A stretch of DNA of 12,793 nucleotides from Jimgerdemannia flammicorona. Its lineage: Eukaryota; Mucoromycota; Endogonomycetes; Endogonales; Endogonaceae. Positions 1 through 8,284 of this stretch are shown in pieces. The position numbers were made by a program, and so were the translations under genes. How positions within the stretch are numbered: position 1 is the stretch's first letter; each line of letters starts with the position of its first letter. The notes beneath the pieces are model-generated. The model ran no database searches. It was given only the letters and a program-made list of their open reading frames with translations, and was not told the origin of the DNA. Location: assembly GCA_003990745.1 (NCBI GenBank), contig RBNI01005275.1:1-12793 (forward strand), in the 5' to 3' direction.

Positions 1-29
<29 letters not shown>
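1..29. repeat. poly(A) tract at the left edge
   Basis: There are 29 uninterrupted A residues, ending at a G. It could be the 3' tail of a retroelement lying outside the window, as the LINE at 12028 ends in a comparable run. The sequence that would show a polyadenylation signal is not visible, so it may equally be a simple A tract. Confidence 0.6.
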
Positions 30-31
<2 letters not shown>

Positions 32-275
32 TCAGTCTTCAACAGTTCACAGTATCGATAATGCTTCAAGTCAAACATCCCTGATAGTTCCACACCTTCC
101 ACACAATTCTTGCTCCAAAATCTGGTAATATTATACTAAGATAGAAGATGTTGTTGTTTGTAATTATTGCAGGTAAAAAATTAAGATGCACCTATTGACT
201 TGTTTGACATATACATAATATTGTTTCATCTATCCCTATAAACTGCACCAGCCAGAAGTTCAAAATACTCAGTAG
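30..275. other. AT-rich stretch with no recognisable gene
   Basis: This is AT-rich sequence upstream of the first hAT exon block I can support. It should contain the amino-terminal zinc-finger exon and the terminal inverted repeat of the transposon if these survive, but I could not identify either. No long reading frame or repeat is visible. Confidence 0.4.
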
Positions 276-2584
276 TACAACTTCGAACATGAATCAACAC
301 ATAAAAGACAAGACTCTGACAAAATCAAAAAGAATACAGAGACAAATAAAATTGATATCCAAGCTGTGGTGGGTATATTTATCTGATTGTCTGACCATTT
401 CTGTACCAACAACACTATTTAATCAAAAAATATTTAGCCATACTCTTCAGCAGAATTTCAAAATCAGCTCATTCACTAGATTGTGTGCACAGACCAGCTA
501 TTCACAACCATCAAGAGTGATCAATTGCATAGCATCTTTGGTCTCCTCAAGTATGATTTATATTTGCCAAGTACTGATACTATTTGCAAAGATGTCCTGG
601 AGGCCTATAGGAAGGAGTACAACAATCTCCACCAGATACTTCAGGTAAAATAAGAGCAGTACCATGACCTTTGCAAGCTGAATTATATAAAAGAGCTCAC
701 CAATTTAACCTTACATTCAATAAGCAGAATTCAGCAGGCAAAATTTCATTTATGATTGACACATGGATATTCCCCAATGCAATTTTGTTTCTGAGCATTA
801 CTGATCATTAGATTGACCTCAATTGGCAGCTTAAATCTCTCACCCTTGACTTCATCAAACTTGCTGACCCTTATTCTGGAGACAACATTGCAGATGCTTT
901 TATTAGTTATATCTGGGAGCTTGAGATTACAACCAAGGTAAAAAAAGGGGGGCTTACCATCAGGTCAGTGTTTTGAGGGAGGTCCTTAAACAAAATAGAT
1001 TTTATTAATTATTTATTTTCATATAATTTATTGACTGAATATTTCAAGTACAGATTTTGGCCATTATGATAGACAATGCTACAAATAACTCAACATTTTT
1101 TCAAGTTTTAGCAGCCAGCCTCAAACAGGAAAACATGGCCTTCAGTACAGAAAGCTGCCATATATGATGCCAGATCTATATACTGAACCTTGTTGTTCAG
1201 GATTATCTTACACATGTAGACAAAACATCTGAGAGAGGAGGGGCCCTGAGTATAATTTCCAAGCTATACAAACTGGTTGTATCAGTCTAATTATCCTCAC
1301 AATGATGAGACAAATTTGCTATGTAGTATAGGGCAATCAGTTTAGCCCCAAAAGAGCTTATATTGGATATCTGTACACATTGGAACTCAACATTTGTAAT
1401 GATCCAGTGCATGCTGGAGTTTTCTGTGGTATGTATCCTTTTTTTCTTTAGTCAGCTGAAGCAACTTGTTTCAGATGATGGAAGATTTATTTTTAAAAAA
1501 AACAAAAAACAAAAAAAGCCAATAGATTCAATGGTGGCTGCTGACAAGGAAATATGGGCTAAGGCTCTAGGTGAAAGTAAGTGGGACATACTTAGGAATA
1601 TTGTCAGAGTTTTGGAAGTAAGTAGTGATTACTCTGGCTCTATACTCATTTTGTCTACCTCTACACAATATAATACCTCACCACATATAACTACCAGTGT
1701 TTTGATGATTGTATGAAGGATATAGTCAAACAAACAACCCTGACAATAAGCTCTGCAATACCAGTATACAACCTTCTGATTGACCAGCTAGAGGACAAGC
1801 TCAAGGATAGGCTGGAGAGTTGTAGTGATTTATAGTTAAGTCCAAATCAGAGAGACACTGTGGAGGTTGCTCTAAGCAAGCTCAGAAAGTACTACTCCCA
1901 AACAGATACTGCTATATACTCAATCAGTACAGGTATGTTGATGTTGGCATGTGGCCATTGCCCCTTCCAAAACAGAGAAAACTCTATAAAAACTTACTCT
2001 TCTTTTCTTTGAACAGTGCTGGACCCATGCTTAAAGCTACAATACCATAAAGATCAGGGCTGAGAGCAGCACTTTATTGAGAGAACCAAGCAGGCCATAA
2101 TCGAAGTGTACTGGAAAAACTATGTGCTACTGCAAGGTTCTGGCTGAAGTCCAGACAAATATGCTAAGGGATCCCTCCTGTCTCACATTTACTTCAGCAG
2201 AAAGAGAAAGAGGGAGCCATCAGTGGAAGAGCTGCCATCAATAGATGAACTTACCATTTACCTTACCAGTGACTGTATGGTCCTGCTGGAGGGTGCAGAG
2301 GTACTCAACTAGTAGAAGGTGGGTTGTCAGGCAGGCATTGGGCCAATTTAACCCACCAATCTAACCACTGCTCTATCCACCAGGGCATACAGCTACATCA
2401 AATAGACTTCTCCAGCCTGTATGGTATGGCTCGGGACTACCTGGCAATTTCTGCCTCTAGTACTCCTGTCAAGCAGGTGTTCTCAGGTGGGGTGGACCTT
2501 GTTGCCCCAAAGAGGTGTACACTGAATGCTGAGACAATCTGAGTGTGTATGTGTCTAAAGTCTTGGTGGGGCTTGGGCCACTAA
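276..2584 (+). pseudogene. decayed hAT-family transposase with about six short introns
   Basis: A DNA transposase of the hAT (Ac/hobo/Tam3) superfamily, which cuts and pastes its own transposon in the nucleus. Phase-compatible exons are about 276-372, 451-644, 728-937, 1054-1617, 1698-1932, 2017-2318 and 2384-2584; introns are 65-116 bp, most with GTA donors. Family landmarks appear in order: LPSTDTI (near 564), GKISFMIDTW (737), IDNATNN (about 1069), a C-x3-Y-ILNLVVQD block (1168), THWNST (1375), LDPCLKLQY (2019), DELTIYL (2245), and the dimerisation block MARDYLAI...KQVFSGG (2426-2500), closing with LKSWW before TAA 2582. Decay is by point change: TAG at the expected Trp (477, 2310, 2313), TGA at expected Arg (1165, 1303, 1306), TGA at 2061, 2145 and 2540, TAA 1288, TAG 809, 1324 and 1833. 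Missense changes fit lost CpG (TRW to THW, LDPR to LDPC). The BED finger, terminal repeats and target duplication were not found. Confidence 0.85.
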
Positions 2585-2645
2585 AATTCGGTCTTGTGGA
2601 ATATTTAATACCTTTCAAAAATAATAAAAAAGGGAAAAAAAACCT

Positions 2646-3184
2646 GAGGACTCAGCCTGGAGTTTGCAGCCCAAGTGGGGCAGGGTTGGCAGCAGTGGCA
2701 AAGAGAGCACATAATATTTGCAGCTCTCAGCCAGCAGCAAGGGGCAGCCCCAAGCTGCCAGTGCCCAGGTAGGTGGGTAGGTCAGTGGGTGGGTGTGGGG
2801 TTGGTAGAGAGAGTGTACAAAATTTGCAGCCCTCCACCAGCAGCAAGGGGCAGTCCCAAGCTGCAAGTGTCCAGGTTGGGGGAGTTGGTGGGGGGGGGTA
2901 GGCAGAGGGGGGGGTAGGCAGAGAGAGTGTACAAAATTTACAGCCCTCCACCAGTAGCAAGGGACAGCCCCAAGCTATCAGTACCTGGGTCAGTAGGTGG
3001 GGTCAGTTGGTAGAGTTGGTGGGCATGGGGTTGGTAGAGAGAGTACATAAAATTTGCAGCCCTCCATCAGCAGCAAGGGGCAGCCTCAAGCTATAAGTAT
3101 CCGAGATAGGCAGGGAGTATACAAAATTTGTGGCCCTCTATCAGCAGTATAGGGATAGTCTTAAGCTGCCAAGAAGTTCAGAGT
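2646..3184. repeat. degenerate minisatellite, about five units with 74-116 bp spacing
   Basis: A core of the form ACAAAATTTGCAGCCCTCC followed by CAGCAGCAAGGGGCAG and CCCAAGCTG recurs with its TTGCAG centre near 2718, 2824, 2938, 3054 and 3128. Spacing is uneven (106, 114, 116 and 74 bp) because the linkers are variable G-rich stretches such as GGTGGGTGGG and GGTAGGCAGAG. Open frames inside are by-products of the repeat. It begins directly after the hAT gene, so part may belong to that element's 3' region. Confidence 0.75.
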
Positions 3185-3244
3185 GGAGGGTGCTTCTGGT
3201 GGTCAGAGGGTATTTCTGGCAGTTGGAGGGTATTTCCGGCAGTC
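3185..3244. repeat. three tandem 20-bp units
   Basis: The unit resembles GGAGGGTATTTCTGGCAGTT. Copies lie at 3185-3204, 3205-3224 and 3225-3244; the last two differ at a few positions and the first is more diverged. It continues the repeat-rich zone. The following 130 bases (3245-3375) hold nothing I can identify. Confidence 0.7.
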
Positions 3245-3375
3245 AAAGTCACCAGTTTAGATCTCATGGGCACCTCGGCCCTATACTGCAGCACTGCACC
3301 AGTAACACTACAGAGCAGGGCTAAGAGGCTGGTAGGGCCCTATATAATGGCTAAGCTAGTGCTACAGAAGAGGTG

Positions 3376-3467
3376 TCCAGCCCAACCCCCCTACATAAGA
3401 CTGCCCAACCTATACAAAATGGCTGCCTAACCCTTATAAAAGATTGCCTAACCCTTACAAAAACTGC
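3376..3467. repeat. about four tandem units of 22-25 bp with CCTAACCC cores
   Basis: Units read as GCC(C/T)AACCC followed by an A-rich half such as TATACAAAATG, starting near 3378, 3401, 3423 and 3446. Two units contain CCTAACCCTTA, which looks telomere-like, but the period is 22-23 bp and not 6. The block lies just past the 3' end of the minus-strand gene. Confidence 0.6.
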
Positions 3468-4545
3468 TCCACCCACTAGTCCCAGGCCTTGATGAGCCTA
3501 TTATCTGTTGTGAGTGTGACAACTATTGTATCTGAGCTCTCCTCGAAGGTAACAGTGCCATGGTAGTCATGTGGTTGGAATAGGATAGCCATGTTGGCCA
3601 CAAATGGGACCCTGAAACCATAGGTGAGATTGTATCAGACTCTGCTACTATTCTCCCAGATTGGGCCCTTTCTTTCTGGGATATAAAACATTACCAGGGT
3701 GACATTATTGTCTATATGTATGGGCAGAGAAAGGTTGTGCCTGACATATCCTGATGTGACATGAGCATATGGTTGGGTGAACCCTTGGCCCAGGACCTCA
3801 TATGACATGCTAAATTGTACCAAGAATGTACATATAGCCATACTGAGATCACCACCAAGCTGGCCTGCCATATGCTCTACCAATCTGCTCAAAGAACCCC
3901 AGATCATAGCTACTATTGCCATACAGGCCATGTCATGCTCATGTGCAGTTTGCTCTTCAACAGTACTTCTAAAGTTCTGGTAGGGGTACAGAATCTTGTG
4001 CATCTCTAGAATTGTATCAAAAAGAGTATATTAGCGAAGAGTGTGATTTATCTGAAGAGGAGTAAAAAAAAAAAGAGAGATGAGTATAGGGGATTTCGGA
4101 ACTTCAGAACCCACCCTTCACTAGTGTTACAGTATACCCAATTCTCATTCAAACCCCCCCTCCTTGCTTTTTTCACCCCCTCTTTTCTGCTACCCAGTAT
4201 TTGACACAATCCTTGCAAATCTCATTAATGTGGCAGTGAAGCCATCACTGTAGAGATTCCTTACCACCATCACAACTACCTCTCTATGTTCATTACTAAT
4301 GATATGGTTCTCTTCATTATTGGTTACTCTTGCTGGCCAATGGACCTCTTGGTTGAGAACAATTAGCTCTGATTTGAATATCAACCCCCAAGCCTTGATG
4401 ACAATACTGGTACTACTCATGCTGAACATCTTGCCCTCGAATTTCTCTATTTGATCAGATGCCAGATGTGGTTGAACTCAGGTAACTTTGAACTCTCCTT
4501 TTTAATGGAACTGAGCTCTGATCTGAGAGACTGAGATAAGTATAT

Positions 4546-4700
4546 AGATGGGTTGCATATAGATGGGTTGCATGTAGACAGATTGCATATAGGTGGATTA
4601 CATGTGGGCAGGTTGTATATAGGTGGGTTGCATGCAGGTGGATTGTGTGCAGACAGATTGCATATGGGTGAGTTGCATGTGAACAGGTTGTGTGTGGGTG
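4546..4700. repeat. ten 15-bp tandem units, in frame with the minus-strand gene
   Basis: The unit resembles AGATGGGTTGCATAT, with about ten copies alternating between two subtypes (GATGGGTTGCATAT and GACAGATTGCATAT like). Read on the minus strand each unit gives five residues of the form M-Q-P-x-Y/H, so length changes by whole units keep the frame. Two or three more diverged units (GACAAGTTGCATGCT, GATGAGTTGCACGAG) lie at about 4801-4840, on the other side of the proposed 84-bp intron. Confidence 0.85.
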
Positions 4701-4780
4701 TGGGTATTTTTTAGGGGGAGACTATATAAAAATGAAATTAAATAAAACACAGAGATAGGTATTTCAGAAAAAGAGCACAA

Positions 4781-4801
4781 GTGAGTGAGTGAGTGAGTGA
4801 G
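4781..4801. repeat. (GTGA)5 microsatellite
   Basis: Five tandem GTGA units. It falls inside the proposed intron 4722-4805 of the minus-strand gene and separates the two blocks of 15-bp repeats. Confidence 0.9.
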
Positions 4802-5457
4802 CTACATGCTGACAAGTTGCATGCTGATGAGTTGCACGAGTTATACAAGATTGCTTATGAAGGCTTGCTTCTATTCCTTTTGAGACCTCTGCTATATAAT
4901 ACATTGACTCAACAGCTCAGCCACCAAAGGCATACCCTGTAATGTCTGCCAGCCTTTCTTCATTTTGACCAGATATTGCAAATAAAGTTGACAGATCTCA
5001 CCATAGAGCTGTAAACCCTAAGAAAAGCACAAGATGAATTGGATCATACTGGGGAAATTTAAATAAACACAAGTAAATAAGTAGTGGCTAAGTGAGTAAC
5101 CTACATCTACTATCAGCTGCTCCAAAAAGGCTGCTGCATACATAGCTATGAGGTCTGTGAATTCTGAGGTCTGAAGGGTCACTGTGAGTTATTGCCAGAA
5201 TTCTCCCTCATCCCTGCCATTGCTACTACCATTACTACTGCCATCACCATCACCATTGCCACCACCATCACCTCTTTGGCTCTTGATGAGCAGCTTGTAT
5301 GTCCATATGAGAAAGAATCTAACATTGTCAGCAGAGAGTATGTTTTCACTTTGAATACTCTCTCTTTTGATGATCATTGCAGAGTGAAAAATGAGTAGAC
5401 TGAACCAATGTATGAATTAAGAGCTGCTGTTTTATTTGCTCGTAATACAGTAGGAAA

Positions 5458-5509
5458 GAACAAAGAAAAAGAACAAAGAAAAAGAACAAAGAAAAAGAAC
5501 AAAAGAAGA
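5458..5509. repeat. 13-bp tandem repeat, about four units
   Basis: Three perfect copies of GAACAAAGAAAAA (5458-5470, 5471-5483, 5484-5496) and a diverged fourth. On the minus strand this is a long pyrimidine tract just upstream of the minus-strand gene. Confidence 0.9.
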
Positions 5510-5522
5510 GAGGGAGCAAAAG

Positions 5523-5605
5523 GAAAGAGTGATGTCACCAAAGTGCAGCAGGAAAAAAAAAAAACAAGAGTGAAATAAACAAAAGAAAGGGTGATGTCAC
5601 CAAAG
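5523..5605. repeat. 21-bp direct repeat flanking an A tract
   Basis: The 21 bases at 5523-5543 and 5585-5605 differ at one position (GAAAG-A/G-GTGATGTCACCAAAG), with starts 62 bp apart. They flank a run of 12 A. Each contains TGATGTCAC, a near-palindrome close to a CRE/ATF half-site pair with its CpG lost; binding by such a factor is only a guess. Confidence 0.75.
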
Positions 5606-5615
5606 ATTTTAATCT

Positions 5616-5720
5616 GAATGGATCAATCCAGATGGACTAATCCGGATGGACCAATCTGGATGGATCAATCTAGATAGATCAATATGGATCAATCTGGATC
5701 AATCTGGATCAGATCACAAG
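5616..5720. repeat. 14-bp tandem repeat, with shortened 10-bp units
   Basis: Units resemble GATGGATCAATCTG, with copies starting near 5616, 5631, 5645, 5659 and 5673. Two 10-bp units, GATCAATCTG, follow at 5687 and 5697, then a degraded copy. The repeat is rich in GATC. It does not encode an obvious conserved peptide. Confidence 0.8.
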
Positions 5721-6016
5721 ATCAATCTGAGTTGATTTGAATCCACCACATGATGAATCTGAATCAAATCTCATCCAGATCAACTCCATCCATTCAGAGC
5801 ACTAAAGGTGAGTAAAGAACTTATACATGAGGCAGGAGAAGACCCCCAATACCTCACTACTCAAGCCTGCAGGCCTTGATCATATTACTATGTCAGCTTC
5901 TGGTTCCAGTTGAGTATAGCCAAGATGCCTGAAATAAGTAGCCTGACTCCCATCAATAACTGGGGTTCAACTCACCAAATTGCTAAAAGAAGTTGAGAGT
6001 GATACCTACCACCTAA

Positions 6017-6386
6017 CCACTCTGCACCAATCAAAAGGCTCCACCAAAGCAGCACCTGCCCCAGCCCCAATGACTGCCCCCAGCCTGGCATCCTACTGGT
6101 TCACCATTATTGCCCTTTCTCCTATCTGTAATGGCCATCTCTTCTCTCATTCCAACAATACCTGAAAAGCAGTCACCTATGTCAGAACCATGCTCACCAG
6201 GAAGCTTGCCAAAGTCAGAGGGCCCCACCACAGATACTGAGGACCTGCAGGTAATCTATACTGGATACTTGATGCTCATGTGATGCTCTCTCTGATAACA
6301 TTCAGATGACACAAAATTCAGACAATACTCTCAACAATGTCTTCAAGTATTGGTATTATCAATATGGTGAGCAACATATATTCTGG
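6017..6386 (+). pseudogene. putative spliced coding remnant, Pro/Ser/Thr-rich, unknown
   Basis: I do not recognise this product. A frame open from 6017 to 6250, apart from TGA 6071 (one step from CGA), encodes a Pro/Gln/Ser-rich segment ending SEGPTTDTEDLQ. It meets a GTAATC donor; a 55-bp intron 6251-6305 ends in ATTCAG, and the next exon reads MTQNSDNTLNNVF in matching phase 0. The frame then runs into the LINE 5' region and stops at TGA 6387. A different frame upstream (from ATG 5925, MPEISSLTPINNW) could be an earlier exon, but I could not link it. The low-complexity composition is typical of disordered fungal proteins and also of chance frames. The acidic, Asn-rich remnant at 12029-12457 may be its continuation beyond the LINE. 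Confidence 0.3.
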
Positions 6387-8250
6387 TGAGTGTACTGGGC
6401 AGGGGGGCCCCAGTGCCTTTGACTGGCAATATGTGGGGGGGGGTCATGGTGCTGGTATTGATATGCCAAGTGCTTCGATGAAGGGACACAGGGCCAGGGG
6501 TGGTGGCAGAGGAGGTGCAAGGCCGCATGGGGGAGGGAGGATGACCTTCATGGATAAAGTCAGAATGGGAAAGCAGACGATAGGGCTAGATGGCTGGTTG
6601 GAGCTGGGGAAGGCATCTGCTACCATGAGTGACAAGGAGGCCTCTCTATTGGGGAGTCAGCATAGTGGGGCTGGAGGTGTAGTAGCTGAGGTGGTGACTG
6701 CTGATGGCAGTATGATGGACAATCTGGAAAAAAATCCAGATGTGACGGCTGATGGGGGACCTGGACAGGAGAGCAGCGTGAGATCTAGAGACCTGGCTGA
6801 TGGTGTGACAGACCTCATGGCAGCCCTGTTACTCAAAAAATCTAGATCAGAATTCATCATCACACTGTACTTCTATGGCTTGGCGGTGATGGCGAAGATG
6901 GTGCTGGGGCTGCTGGCTAGCGAGGTGAAGGGTGCGGCCTCGGTTAAGTTCTTGAAGAAGCTGGAGGCAGTCAAGGTGGGGTTTGAAGAGGAGGGTTTGC
7001 TACTGGAGGTAGTGGAGAAGGGTGTGGTGGTTGGAGGGATTTTGGTACCAATGGCGAGGTATATGTATTGGGATCTCCAAGTGGTTCATCTGGTGATTGC
7101 AGATTTGCTGATGGTGAAGAAGGAGGAGGCAAGGAAGCTGGTCATAGATGTGGTGAAGGAGTATGGCGAGGTGGTCGACATTGGGTTCAGGGTATGGGAG
7201 GGGACTGAGCTCAGGACAGGAGATGTGGATGTCTGGCTGAGGCTGTTTGGGATGGAGAATACTGGGAAGGCTAGGGACTGGCTGGTGGTGCTGAAGTGGG
7301 GCCCAGTGGAGTGCAAGGTATCGAGGGTGAAGGGGTCAGAGGAAGATAAGGAGGACCTGCTGGAGGTACTTGAGGACCTAGCGGGGCCTGTGGAGAGGAG
7401 GCAAAGGACTTGGAGGGCTTATGAGGCTAGGATGGTAGTGGAGGTGATCAAGGGCAAGAAGGTGCAAATGGACAAGGTGCTCTGGGAGAAGGCAAAGGGG
7501 AGACAGCTGCAGAAGGATTTGCTGGCCAGTTTGGATGGGGGTCAGAAGGCAGGGGCTATGGAGGAGGGTACTGGAGTGAGTGCTAGCATCTGGGTGGAGG
7601 CTGGGCAGCAAGGGGGGAAGATGAAGGAGAGTGGGGGATAGGGGCCAGAGGAGGTGGTAGTGGACATGGCAATGGCAGATGATAATCAGATCCAGTATAG
7701 TATTCCCAAGGTGGGAGAGGGGGAGTTGGAGGATGTGTCAGAGGATGGTTGAGATGAGTCTGTGTGAACTGAGGAGAGGAAGAAGGGAGAGGCAGATTTG
7801 GTGCAGGCAGTAGAGGTAGTTGGGGGGGAGAAGTAGCTGTTGAGGGTGCTGCAAAATGTGGCAGCTGAGGAACTAGGAGAGATTGATTTCTGAGTGATCA
7901 GTGAGAACTTCTGGGGGTGAGTGCTGCAAGGGGAGGAGGTTGTAAGGAAGTTGAGAGATGAGATGATGGTAGCTCTTCTGGAGGCAGAGGAGTATGAGGT
8001 TACTGAGGCAAGGGAGGCAATGCTCTTAGGTATTGCCAATAAAAGGGCAGCTTATCTGTGGGGGCCACAGAAGGGACTGGCAAAGTAGCAGGTAGTGTGC
8101 GAGGAGCACCAGGTATCAATGGAGATGGTGGATGGTGAGGACTGTGTAGAATTGTTAGCAGCTCTAGACGAACAGCAAAATGTGGAAGATGAGATTGCAG
8201 CAGAATGTAACCTGGATCTGGCTGGAGAGGAAGTGAGCATGGAATTGTAG
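6337..8250 (+). pseudogene. LINE ORF1 (gag-like RNA-binding protein), decayed
   Basis: Probable nucleic-acid-binding ORF1 protein that would coat the LINE RNA. The first 434 codons are open; the frame then continues past TAG 7639, TGA 7750 and 7765, TAG 7834, TGA 7891 and 7918 and TAG 8086 to TAG 8248 (or TAA 8263), about 637 codons, with no frameshift. The amino terminus is Gly/Arg-rich (ARGGGRGGARPHGGGR), resembling an RGG-type RNA-binding tail. Residues about 249-330 have the pattern of an RRM-like fold as in many LINE ORF1 proteins: VHLVIADL, a helix, EYGEVVDIGF, then TGDVDVWLRL. The C-terminal third is Glu-rich. I see no CCHC knuckle. The start is uncertain: ATG 6337 is the first in frame, but ATG 6541 is also possible. 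ORF2 follows about 20-35 bp downstream in another frame. Confidence 0.75.
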
Positions 8251-8284
8251 ATGTGGAGATATTAACACTCTCAAATACTTTGCT

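Larger units (their letters stand above)
3476..5377 (-). pseudogene. decayed multi-exon gene of unknown family with a pentapeptide repeat
   Basis: I do not recognise this protein. One reading frame runs right to left through probable exons 5377-5105, 5017-4806, 4721-4208 and 4051-3476 (about 520 codons). Introns are 5018-5104 (GTAGGT...TTAG), 4722-4805 (GTAGCT...ATAG) and about 4052-4207 (GTGTCA donor, strong pyrimidine tract, TTCAG). The start at 5377 is the first in-frame ATG seen and is uncertain. In order: a hydrophobic-aromatic stretch (RFFLIWTYKLLI), a Gly/Asp/Asn/Ser linker (about 5275-5210), a segment with FTDLIAMYAAAFLEQLI, a Gln-rich pentad repeat, then a longer globular-looking C-terminal half with VMFYIPERKG, YNLTYGFRVPF and TVTFEESSDTIVVTLTT. 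Nine in-frame stops interrupt it: TAA 5189, 4841, 4598, 4502 and 4031; TAG 4892 and 4871; TGA 4478 and 3635. All are one C-to-T step from Gln or Arg codons. The final TAG at 3476-3478 may also be decay; a TAA follows at 3455. Collinearity across introns argues that it was a real gene. Confidence 0.6.
5378..5924. other. region between divergent reading frames, possible shared promoter
   Basis: The minus-strand gene starts at or above 5377 and a weak plus-strand remnant begins after about 5925, so this gap of about 550 bp lies between divergent frames. It holds A-rich (pyrimidine-rich on the minus strand) tracts and three repeat blocks listed separately. I see no convincing TATA box or start-site motif; the promoter role is inferred from position and base composition alone. 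Confidence 0.25.

Noticed and set aside
289..648. Open frame of 119 codons
   Set aside because: It overlaps the hAT exons in another frame. The hAT frame gives LPSTDTI and a phase-matched intron 373-450, while this frame shows no motif.
2317..2384. tRNA-like stretch on the minus strand (GGTGG...CCACC ends, GAGCAGTGGTTAG box)
   Set aside because: There is no GTTCRA-type T loop and no clear anticodon stem. The stretch fits better as a 65-bp phase-0 hAT intron between the WW-equivalent and the dimerisation block.
2545..2960. Overlapping open frames on both strands
   Set aside because: They are by-products of the G-rich minisatellite; no conserved motif and no codon structure.
3128..3430. Plus-strand frame of 100 codons
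   Set aside because: It crosses two different tandem repeats and has no recognisable domain.
3401..3467. Telomere-like CCTAACCC
   Set aside because: It occurs only twice, within a 22-23 bp unit. No hexamer array is present.
5192..5398. Plus-strand frame rich in Thr/Ile/Ala
   Set aside because: It is the antisense shadow of the Gly/Asp/Asn/Ser linker of the minus-strand gene.
5458..5720. CRISPR-like array
   Set aside because: Units are contiguous 13-14 bp tandem repeats without unique spacers, in a eukaryotic context.
6228..6234. CCACAGA at 6228 and again at 12030 as a target-site duplication of the LINE
   Set aside because: A match of 7 bp is expected by chance over this distance, and it would place the LINE start inside a well-formed exon before its intron.
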